Origin: Chimonanthus salicifolius
Lineage: Eukaryota; Streptophyta; Magnoliopsida; Laurales; Calycanthaceae
DNA: 64,000 bases
Reading direction: 5' to 3'
Assembly: GCA_013350335.1 (NCBI GenBank)
Contig: CM023542.1
Location: forward strand, 124,001 to 188,000
The notes under the pieces were generated by a model. It ran no database searches and was not told the origin of the DNA. It was given only the letters and a program-made list of their open reading frames with translations. Positions 1-10,400 of this stretch are shown in pieces. Numbering within the stretch: position 1 is the first letter of the stretch; each line of letters begins with the position of its first letter. The position numbers and the translations under genes are program-made.

Positions 1-151
1 TCTTCGTGTTTTGCCTTTGAGCATAGTGGATTTGGTTTGAACCCGTGGACGTACCGAAAGGGCACCACGTAAAATCTTTGTGTCTTTGTGTGTGATTGAT
101 CTGTGGTTTGTGTTTTTCCGCTTATTGTTGGTGCATTTTTTATTCCCAACA
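1..151 (+). mobile_element. Possible Copia LTR 3' end fragment
   Basis: The first 150 bases resemble the downstream part of plant Copia LTRs. They carry a stretch like 'ggcaccacgtaaaatctttg' followed by T/G-rich leader sequence, and end in TTCCCAACA, a usual LTR terminus. The 5' part is outside the window, so no target duplication can be tested. A similar leader occurs near 59650-59730. Confidence 0.35.
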
Positions 152-845
152 AAATATACACAAATGAAATAAATAAAAATAATAGAAAGAAGAAACATGA
201 CAACTATGTTGCGTAGACACTTAAAGATGTGCAGCACAGTTGTGTCAAACAATTAACACACACCAGTTTTTATGGGCCCTTTTACTACTTTTTGACATTG
301 TTTTTTGATATGACTGGATATTACATCTTTCTCGTCTTGAAAACTAATTATAATATCAATATATTTGTCACAATTTAAAAAAAATAAAACTAGTAGATTA
401 TTTTCTATTACCGTTATTTTTGCACCGTGTTTTCATTTAATATAAAATTATAACTAAAATTATTTAAATATGGGGTCATGTCCCCATGTCCTTTGTTTTT
501 TGTTTTGTTGATTCCAATCTTATACCTATGTTGGACTCCGACACTCGCTCTTGCACCCATGTAGCTTAGTTGAAAGCAAAATATCTAAACTTGATGAATT
601 TTATTTTCACTAAAACATAGAAATATTATAGTAAAAAATTTCATATCTAAATATCAAAAAGGAAAAATTAGATTTATACTTAGAAAGAAATTAAAAAAGC
701 TAAGATATAGAAAAATAAAATAATAAACAGAAAGTTCAAAGAAGAAGAATAGAAACATCTTTAGAATAAAATTGAATTCAATAATTGGTGAATAAAACTT
801 AAAGGAACTTATATTGTGAAATAATTTTGCGGTTGGAAATTACTT
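152..845. other. AT-rich non-coding, probable intron of the PX gene
   Basis: No coding exon, RNA gene or clear repeat is visible here. Since the next recognisable exon of the PX-domain gene begins at 7217, this stretch probably lies in its upstream intron. That is inferred from context. Confidence 0.4.
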
Positions 846-853
846 GTTCTTTC
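846..853. repeat. hAT target-site duplication, left
   Basis: GTTCTTTC immediately left of the CAATG terminus; identical to 5272-5279 on the right side. Confidence 0.85.
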
Positions 854-2412
854 CAATGTAACAAATATCCCCTGTATTTTCGTTTTTACCACGAAAATAT
901 CGGATTTTTAACGTTTTCGCGTTAAAAACGATTTTATCGTCTCTGCCATTTTTAACGCGAAAATTGGTAAAATCGCGTTAAAAACGCATTTTTACCCTTT
1001 AGTTTTTTTCTCCTCAACGACTCCTTTAATCCCATATTCCCGTTTGTACGACTCTACACACTTCTCATACACGCATACAACTTTCACTCGTGACTTCGCA
1101 TACACACGAACGGCAGAAGGGGTGACTTAAAACTTAAAAACCACAATTTAGATTACGGTTTCAATCGATTTGTAATGGCCCAAGTCAACAAAATAGTTAT
1201 GAGAATAAGATGATATATGAATCGTACGATTTTACGATTTTCGATTCACGATTCATACCTTTAGAACAATTTCTATACGATTCGAGTTTGATAACATTGG
1301 GTGAAATTGGAGAATGTCATACACTTAGAGCATTGAGAATATTTGTAAAATTTCATGCTCACAAGGGATGCGATAACATGTTTGAGTGAATGTTGCCTTG
1401 TGCACATTCCAATGTATAGTTGGGTAAGGTTATAGTTTGACCTTTTTATGCCTATGTGTGATTGATGTGAATATATTGTATCAGATATATATGTATGAGT
1501 TTCCCAAGTTCCTTATTATTAGATGTTTACTATAATTGAGAATTTATAGATTTGTGATGTGTTAAAGTATGATAGAATGTATGATAAATCAAGATTGCCA
1601 AAGATGTGTAATGTAGGGCATTGATAACCTTCCCATACTTGTGTATGGTTATGAGTAATGTATGTATCAAATGAATTCTCATGATTGTGATTGGAATTCT
1701 TATATGGGTAACTCATATAATAAGCATGATGAATGTGTTTTATGCCATGCTTGGATTATATGATGATGTGTACATCACTAGTGAGTGCCTATGTTGATAA
1801 TGGTTATGATGGATCGACCTAACCATGTGTAGAATGAATTTCCATGATTTGAAGAGGAACTTGGTTAAATGATTAGACTAAGTGATATGAGTGACTTAAG
1901 GTCAAGTATATTAGAACCCAAAGGGGGTTAACTTGTGCTTCAATGGGGATGGGCTAGCATGATTGAGAATGCAATGTAAATGATAAGAAAGCCTTGTTTG
2001 ATTTCCTCAAAGTAAAAGTATGATCACTCTCCAATGTCAACCTAAATGTGAAAATAATGAACTACGGTTGATCTGATCCACTATTTGGTACATAGGCAAC
2101 TGAGAGCATTGTACCTCAGCTCGATCAAAAGATGCATTGTGTCATCCATTTATATTAAGGATAATGTAAGATGTTGAACAAATGTGAAGGGTAGAAAGGG
2201 ATTGGTAGGATATACCTTCCCTAATATAGACCCTAATGCTAGATGTTGGATCCATCGAAGGCGGCCCGAAGACGTTATGATGCCTTGGGAGTTTCGATAT
2301 GATGAGACATATATGTTTGTTACTCGAGTAAAGCCTAGAGTGGCTAGAGAACTATGAAAATTTTTAAGATGGACAGATGAGGACTTGGCACTGAAATGTA
2401 TGTAATTAGGTC

Positions 2413-2640
2413 ACTTGATTATATTGAGACGTGGTATGGGTACGTCCCTCATGTGATGATTATATTGAGACGTGGTATGAGTGGGTCCCTCACGTGATAT
2501 TGATAATTGAGATGTGGTATGGGTGCGTCTCTCACGTGATATTGATTATATTGAGGCGTGGTATGGGTGAGTCCCTCACGTGATATTGATGATTGAGACG
2601 TGGTATGGATGCGTCCTTCAGGTGATATTGATAACGTTAT
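2413..2640. repeat. About 45-bp tandem repeat, five degenerate copies
   Basis: Five successive copies share the core gagacgtggtatgggt, then a G-T-C-C-C-T-C-A-C-G-T-G-like block and a TATTGAT spacer, with unit length near 43-47 bp. A sixth isolated copy occurs at about 2822-2860. The array lies inside the hAT element and is not coding. Confidence 0.75.
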
Positions 2641-3480
2641 GCCTCAGTTCATTGAAAAAGGAAACGTAGATCATTGTGTTTCAACTTTATATAGTTAAAA
2701 GGATGAGATAAGTATATAGATTCCATGAGTAAGGCCTAGAGTAGTCGTGCAACCGTGGGAGCCTCGATATGAACATACGGAGACTGTGGCATTGAGATGT
2801 ATATGTGACTTCATCACTTGATATTGAGATGTGGTATGGGTACATCCCTCACGTGATTATGATGGTTGACTGACCGTTCCAGAAAGAGATTCGGGACGGT
2901 GGGGTCGGCTATGGAGACTTGGTCCCGTAGGGTTGCCGTCGAGGCATAGGTCCCTCATATGCTACGCGCTGGAGGGCTCTCTCACGGATATTTAGAACAC
3001 TTGATGTGCGTTGATGCGCAAAGCTAGATACTATTTTACCCCATGGGGGTGGTGCTAGCTTCGTTAGACGCGGTCCGACCGCCTTAGAGCTTGACTGAAT
3101 CACCCATGAGGTGAAGGGATGCAGGGTGAGGTAGACTTGATCACACCAGTCGTGGGTCTCCCGCTTAGTAAGTCATGAGCTCTAAGTCTTGCTAGAGGTC
3201 GTGGTATATTTATGATATGATATGATGATTTGATATTGTTGCCACAGTCATGTAGTGATTCATTCGATTGTTGTTCCTACGGGTAGAAAATCTCATGGTA
3301 GATGATGTGCCTCTGGATTAATTATGCCCATCGATGGATTATACCCATGGAGGAATTATATTCATGAATGGTTTATATCCATGAATAGATTATACTCACA
3401 AATAGAGTGGTACCAGGGATAGATGTGTATAGCCATGGATGATGTTTCCCATGGTGGTTTGGATTCATGTCCGGATGTTG

Positions 3481-3732
3481 GTCTTATGGTAGACCCTATT
3501 GGTCTCATAATAGACGTATTGGTCTTATGCTAGATATGTTGGTCCTATGGTAGACATATTGATATTATGGTGGACATGTTGGTCCCATAGTAGACGTATT
3601 GGTCTTATGTTAGACATGTTGGTCTCATAGTAGACGTATTAGTATTATGATGGACATGTTTGTCCCATAGTAGACGTATTGGTCTTATGGTAGACCTGTT
3701 GGTTCTATGATAGACATATTGGTTCTACGAAT
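3481..3732. repeat. 20-bp minisatellite, about 12 copies
   Basis: Twelve head-to-tail units follow the pattern GGTCYYATRGTAGACRTATT with a regular 20-bp period (first unit 21 bp). Diverged units of the same kind reappear around 3900-4010, and related 'cccatgg/atggat' motifs surround them from 3300 to 4240. The array sits inside the hAT element. A minus-strand open frame through it (3740-4096) is a by-product of the repeat. Confidence 0.8.
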
Positions 3733-4659
3733 GTATGAGTTATACCAATGGATGGATTATACCCATGGAGTGATTATATTCATTGATGGTTATTACCCAT
3801 AGATAGATGCTACTCACGGATGGAGAGTTACCAGGGATGGATGATGAATCCCATGGATGTTGTTCCCATAGTAGACATATTGGATTCAAGCCTAGATATT
3901 GATTATAAGTGGGCATATTGACCCCATGATAGATATAGTGGTCCCATGATAGACGTATTGGTCTCATGGTGGACGTGATGGTTCTATGGATAGATATTAT
4001 TTTTCCATGGAGGGCTTTGTGACTATGGATGAGTATTGTATACCATGGATAGATATTCCCATGGAGGGCATTGATTCCATAGAGGATTGGACCCATTTTT
4101 AGAGTATTGTCCCCGAGGAGGAGATGTATTTATGTTTGGGTATAGGTCCCATGGTTGAGGTTTATCCCATGTGTGACATTGACCCCATGGTTGACGGTGT
4201 TCCCATGGTTGGTATAGACCCGTGATAGATGAGATCTATTCTATTGATGAGGCCCACAATAGGGTAATTAGAATGTCTGGATGTGACATCATGAATAGCA
4301 CGGGGTTAGTGCCATGAAATAAATGAATTGAGAACTACACAGGATTTGATCTCCATTGGAATACGTAGGCAGCTGATAATTCAGTTCGATCAAATCAAGG
4401 GTCCAATAAGTCCTTGGATCCGTAGGGATCTCGCAACACTTGTAGATGTCACGTGTTTGGACTATGAGTTGTGCATGCTTCAGAGTTGAAAAAAATAAAT
4501 ATATTGTTGTTTCTCACGTGTCCGTTGGGTCGGACCGTGACACGATTCCTCTACATACTCTCAGCCATCTTCATCGTCGTTCAGCAGTTTCAGACTTTCA
4601 ACCGCTGCTCTCTAAGTCTTTTGCTCCTCTCTCTCTTGCTGTTCCTATTGAAACATCAA

Positions 4660-4965
4660 TAGATCTATTAGCAAGATGCAAGAAGATGAACCTGATGCAA
4701 AGTGCCATAAGATGGATGATTCAACTACAGATTCATGACAGCTTTTGATGCATTACAGACAGCGAGAACTGTGGCTGCAGAGAAAGGGTCCAGATCTAAT
4801 AAGGATAGAAGTCCAATGAGGGGGTCGAATTTCAGTAAGAAGGATAATGGCAGGAGGTCTTCTTGCAGTAATCAAGATGATATTAAAAGCAATCGTAGTA
4901 GATCCCCAAGATCTTTGTCACCCGAGTCATGGACCATCAATTCTTTCATTGAGTATGATTCCTGA
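4660..4965 (+). other. Serine/arginine-rich open stretch inside hAT element (captured fragment?)
   Basis: From about 4735 to 4965 the frame encodes a serine-, arginine- and lysine-rich peptide with repeated R-S-P and S-R-S-P steps, looking like part of an RS-type nuclear protein. A short methionine-initiated stretch precedes it (4677-4738) and ends in a stop. No domain is recognised and the frame ends at 4965. It may be a fragment of a host gene picked up by the transposon, or chance. I do not call it a gene. Confidence 0.2.
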
Positions 4966-5271
4966 CCTGAATCGTCATGGAGGCTTGATTCTCCCATCAA
5001 AATCGCTTATCTGAGTCTTGGTTTGGCAAAGGGCGAGTGTCAATTGCCAACTTTCACAAAATGGGTTGATTTTAAACATTCTTTTAATCAAGAAAATTTC
5101 AACATTTTGACTGAATGTTAAATGAGAATTAATTTATTTATTATATTTATTTTTGTTATTTTTTAAATATATATTTTCCACGAGATTTTTCCATTAAAAA
5201 TCTGAGAATTTGAAAATATCCCGTTATTAACAGTTTCCGTTATTATCCCGAGAACGGTATTTGTTACATTG

Positions 5272-5279
5272 GTTCTTTC
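5272..5279. repeat. hAT target-site duplication, right
   Basis: GTTCTTTC directly after the CATTG terminus, matching 846-853. Confidence 0.85.
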
Positions 5280-7216
5280 TATAGCACTTCATAAAAATAA
5301 AAATAACGAAAACTTTATATAATTGGCTTTGTAAGATTTAAATGAATAATTAGAGTATTTTCCAAAAATTAAAATTGACTATACATTATTATTGTTATTA
5401 TGAGTTAATGCACAAATAAAATGATATTTTATGAGAGATTTACAGTAGAGAGATATGAATCAGTGGAGAGGAATTGAAAATAGAGAAATATGGAGGATCT
5501 GCCACAGGGGATCTAAAATCTCTCAAGTCTCAAGCCATGTCTGTATAATTTAATAAATATTCATTACTTCAGAAAAGAAAAAGAGTTGAAATTTATTTCC
5601 TTATTCAGTCTTAATGAGTTTGTCACAGTTCTTTTAAAATAAAAAGTAAAGAAGGAAACAAATCTAGTTCTTGTATGCTTGTCTGTGTAACCACCATAAT
5701 ATTTGTATTGTCTTATTGTGATTCAGTTCTAGATACATGATATGATTGGAGGACATCAAGTCATGATCATCAAGCTTAATGGCTTGCCTTTTATGTACTT
5801 GTACATGATGTGATTTAAGGATTTGGAGGATTATATCATTCCCTTCTCTTGATGAATCAGTTAATTTATTTGGCCAATTGGTTGTCAAGCATTTTTGGAA
5901 TGAAATATTGGATATTGTTCAGGTTTTCTTACTTTATGGTTTTAGCCATTTTTTTCTGTCTATTGAAACAATTCTCCATTTTTGAGAAGCACATCCAGCA
6001 TTCAACAATTCTTTTGTTTCAACCCTTTAGCTGTAAACTCCTCATTACATCATCATCATGGAATCTATCTATTTTTGGCCTTTTCAGTTCTACTTTTCCT
6101 CTCAACCTTATCAAAAGCCATGTTCCCTATCCTTCTATATTTTATCATGTCCTTTCATACCATTTCATTCTACTTTCATTTGACTCCCCCTTTAATTGAT
6201 TGTCCTTATCATCCTCATCATCAAAGCCAGAATCCCATCCATTTGTGGTAGGTTTTTTAAGTTTTACTTCTCCATTTGACCCTATCATAGATCATACAGT
6301 CAAACACTCCACTATTTATTTGATGTGTTTCTTTATTCCTTCCCTCCAAGTTTTCTGTGGTCTATCTCTCCTCCTTGTGCTTGCAAGTTGCTTGTACTTT
6401 AACCCTTAAAATTTTTCATTAAGGCATTGTCTGTGGTCTTCAATGTTTGTATCATAAATGATATTTCTTGATCTTTCTTTACCATTAAATCAACCTTTAA
6501 GTTTCCTCATGTACTCATTGTTAACTCTATCCTTTCTTGTTCCTCCACACATGCATCTGTTGGAGAAACTTGTTCTTCCACACATGTACCCGTATGTTCT
6601 CTTTGAGTTGAGTTGACTAGGGCAAGTCAAAAGATGAGTTATGGCACCATGGTCCCAGCGACAATTATTGCACGACTCTCTACTAGTATCCACCCACTTT
6701 GCTCCATTGCACGGATTACTTGCAATATCTAAGTTAAACCTTTGTTTTTCTATACAGTAGCACCTGAATATTTCAATTTTTTTGTATATGAAATCATTTT
6801 TTTATTTTTGGCAACTATCCTCTTAGATTCCATTGACACCATATAATCATTTTATTTCAAAATACTTGTGTTGAATTCTTTCTCCACAACTGTAGTTGAT
6901 TCCTTGTCTTACTGATGTACTAATATTCCTGTAGATTAGATACACCAGGATCTTCTTTAGACTTCTCTACTGCTAAATTTTATACAACTGATGGAAACAA
7001 ATAAAGGCTCAAAGCAAATCCTCATTGAAGTCCAACTCCTAGAAACTCTGTTGCTTCTCCATGTACATTTCATCTATGATCGTAGCATATTAATGAATTT
7101 ACATTAGAGTATGCATTAGTAAGTGTTTTTATGGTATTGGTTTGTTCAAGCTTCTAGTTTAAATTTTATGATAATATTTGTTAATCTTCATATGTTTTAC
7201 CTCATATGTTCTTCAG
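5280..7216. other. Intron sequence upstream of PX-gene exon
   Basis: AT-rich non-coding DNA. I searched for a preceding coiled-coil exon of the PX gene and found none, so the intron entering exon 7217 is at least about 7.2 kb and includes the hAT element. The segment 6930-7090, read on the minus strand, faintly resembles the RTE-type LINE reverse transcriptase motif around 'GLxQGxALSxYLF', broken by stops. Confidence 0.4.
6930..7090 (-). mobile_element. Possible RTE-type LINE reverse transcriptase relic
   Basis: The minus-strand translation, with stops, gives a V-G-L-Q-x-G-F-A-L-S-L-Y-L-F-like string. In RTE LINEs the corresponding reverse transcriptase motif is GLHQGSALSPYLF. It is short and decayed, so the call rests on one motif. 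Confidence 0.3.
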
Positions 7217-7435
7217 AGAATTCTTCAAAAAGATACACACAGAAGAGAACATGCAAAAGCTGCAAGGGGGAAGCTGTTGCGTGAATGCCAAATTCTTCGC
7301 AACCGGCTTCAAGAATGCAGTGTTAATTTTCTAGCAGGAGAGGAAGATCAGTTCACAGTTGATTCTACTTCATTGTCTGATGCATTGGATTTGTTGACAA
7401 CATCCGACAACCGAATTGGTCTTCTACTTGCAGAG
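7217..7435 (+). CDS. PX-gene penultimate exon
   Basis: 73 codons, phase 0 at the 3' end. The sequence is strongly charged and heptad-like (coiled coil). An alternative acceptor two bases later (AG at 7217-7218) is possible. Confidence 0.72.
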
Positions 7436-10400
7436 GTATCTTTTTTGCTTCATCTTTTGGTTTGTAAAACCCATGCTATATCTTGATTTGTCTCTTTATT
7501 ATTTTATTTTTTGGTTAATAACTTAATATCTTTGCCTTGTGTAAACGCATGGTTAAATAATTAGAATTGTTTATATATATATATGCTAAGAGGTACCAAT
7601 ACGGGTACGTGTATCGGATACGACAAATTTTGAAAAACTAAGATACGGGTGCGGCGGGATACGCCGAATTAAAAAAAAAATTATATATATCAAAAAAAAA
7701 AATTCAGACATTTACAAAAAATATCATAAATGCTACTATGAGATAAAAATTATTAGAAAATTATATTTTTATATTTATAATGAATACAATATATATATTA
7801 GTAAATATTACAAAAATATATATTATAAAGATTAGACTATTAGCAATTAGTATTATGAAAAGATATATATAATATATTTGAAAAATATTTACAATATTAC
7901 AGTATATATTATGTGAATGATTATTGAGGTTAAAAAAATAATACTGAAAAGACATATTTTTTTTCCCCTTTTATCCCTTACTTCCGTGTCCCGTCGTGTC
8001 CCTCCGTGTCTGTTGCCTTATCCGTGATGTATCCGTATCCGTATTTAAAAAATATTTTATTTAATTGGATATGTATCCAACACGTATCCAAGCCATATCT
8101 GGCCATATCCGTGTCAGAAACATACCCGACACGGATATGCGAATGGTTTCGGAGTATCTGTGCTTCATAGTATATATGTCACTGTACGTAGATCCTTTTT
8201 ATCAGTGAATTTTCATTTCTATTAAAAAAAAACTACACTTAGGTTAATAGCACAAATCCATTTATTTATTTTGGTAGGAGTAGGACCAAAAAGAGGTGAT
8301 GATTGCTACAAAAACCAGTAATGCTACATAAAAACCCTACATTTTTCTACTGAAAAAAAAGAGAGGTTATGATTGCTTATCTTCATTCTTCGATCTTACT
8401 AAAAAATATTTTTGTTTCCAAATTTTACTCTCTGTTGTGAATTTTTTTTTTGCCTACATTTGGATGAGGCGAAAGTTTTATAGGGTTTCCCTTATGCAGG
8501 TTTCCCTTGAATAGGGATTTCTGTTGCGTAGGAATTCTCCTATTCTTGTTTGGTAATTTCAGGGGAAAAGGTATGAGGGGAAAAAAACTTTCCCTAGAGG
8601 AAAGAAATCTTGTTGGTAATTGTTAGCAGGAGAAACTTGATATGTTATCAATTTCATGAGAATCAGAGATATTTAGTGGTACATATTTGAAGCTCCAATT
8701 CTCACTCCTTCCCGCTGCTCGATCGGGAAGCCCATGTGCCAATCACGTTCCCATGTGTGATACCAGAAGATGACGGACATACGGCCACTGGGTCAGCTAA
8801 ACAACCCACTGTTGGTCTCCATCACCCATCAGCCTCCGCAGCAATGACTGGTCTAATAGCAATTCGGTAAGGAAAACCTCCCAATTCATCACGAAGTCCT
8901 TCGACACTTCTGCAATACGTTCTACGTCTATCAAGATTCGAACCTCACTAAGATCCCATAATGCAAAATTGAGAAAGGAGATGAAGTGACTATCCGCCAT
9001 CATGTCCTCATTTCCTTTTCCATTGGTGGATCTCATTACCTGAGATGAAAACTTGTCACCACATCTTGGGCCGCCCATGGTAATTTGGCAGGGATGAGAA
9101 CTTGTCACACCATCTTGGGCCACCGATGGTAATTTGACAGGAAGAGACACCATGACAAATATAAGCATACCTACACTTTCTGGAAGAATAACCAGAAAAT
9201 TGTGCTTGATTCTCAGAAGGAAAGGATCCAAGCCCAAATCCAGCACAATAGGGGAGTTTTCTTGATGAGTAACTAGTAGGCTTACCACCCTTCTAAGATA
9301 TACAACACTGTATAGATCATGTGCTCGAGGCTAGAATACCAAACAAAGCAGTTGATCAGACAAGCGACAGAATTGTTGCATAAAGGGTATATCAGAGAAA
9401 GTATGAGCCTTTGTGTAGTGCTAGCTTTGCTCAAACCTAAGAAGGATGGGTCTTAGAGAATATCATTGACATTCGTACCATTAATAAGATCAAAATGAAG
9501 TACAAGTTCCATATTCCCCGATTGGATGACATGTTGGATGAACTCACTAGCGCCTAGGCCTTCTCTAAGATTGGCCTTTGGAGTGGATACCATTAGATCA
9601 TCGTACGACCTGATAATAGAAGACTGCCTTCAAAGCATGGGACGGGCTATATGAGTAGCTTGACATGCCATTCACTCTCACCAATGCACCTAGTATGCTC
9701 ATGGTTGTCGTGAATCCAGTGCGTTGACCACTTATTGGTAACTTTGTCGAAGTATACTTTGATGTCATTGTGGTGTGCAATCCGAACATGCAGACTCATG
9801 TGATACAGCTTAGGAGCGTTTTGGTCACTGTCAGATAGGCATAGCTATTTGGAAACCCAAAGAAGTGTAATGTGAGGGCAAATAAAATTAAATTTTTGGG
9901 ACACATTGTGGCCGCTGATGGGATTAGGATGGACCCACACTAGATCAAAGCCATAGAGGAGCGGCCTATGCCCACTAGTGTACATGAGGTTCGGAGTTTC
10001 TTTGGGATAGCCACCTTCTACTATAGGATCATTTGGAATTTTAGCACCATTGCTGCCCCTATGATGGATTGCTTGAAGATAGGTTCAATTCAATGGACCC
10101 AAGCAGCAGTCGAAAGCTTTACGACTTGGAAAGTGAAATTGACGGTGGCTCCAATATTGGTATTGCTTAATTTTAATAAGTTCTTCCAGGTGGATTGTGA
10201 TGCCCCTCGTGCGGAGATAGTTGTTGTTAACCAAGAAAGGAGACATGTGGCCTACTACAGTGAAGTTAAATAGATCTAAACTCTGTTATTCGATCTATGT
10301 TATAGAATTCTCCAATATTGTGAAGGCATTGAGGCATTGGAGATATTATTTGATTTTAGCGAATTTGTGCTTTATTCGAACCATGAGGCCTTGAAATATC

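Larger units (their letters stand above)
854..5271. mobile_element. 4.4 kb non-autonomous hAT transposon
   Basis: The 4418-bp element has perfect 14-bp terminal inverted repeats: CAATGTAACAAATA at 854-867 and its complement at 5258-5271. It is bordered by an identical 8-bp target duplication GTTCTTTC at 846-853 and 5272-5279. The 8-bp duplication and the YARNG-type terminus (CAATG) are hallmarks of the hAT superfamily. Subterminal DNA at 900-990 is rich in GCGTTAAAAACG-like motifs, which could be transposase-binding sites. I see no hAT transposase or BED/dimerisation domain inside, so it would need a transposase from elsewhere. The interior instead carries two minisatellites and a short serine/arginine-rich open stretch near 4735-4965. 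It lies in the presumed long intron upstream of exon 7217. Confidence 0.85.

Noticed and set aside
2413..4010. CRISPR-like array from regular repeats
   Set aside because: Units are directly adjacent without unique spacers and lie inside a plant transposon.
3740..4096. 118-codon minus-strand frame
   Set aside because: Produced by short tandem repeats inside the hAT element.
5849..6409. Hydrophobic overlapping frames as a membrane protein gene
   Set aside because: T-rich non-coding DNA gives Phe/Leu-rich frames by composition; no conserved motif or codon pattern.
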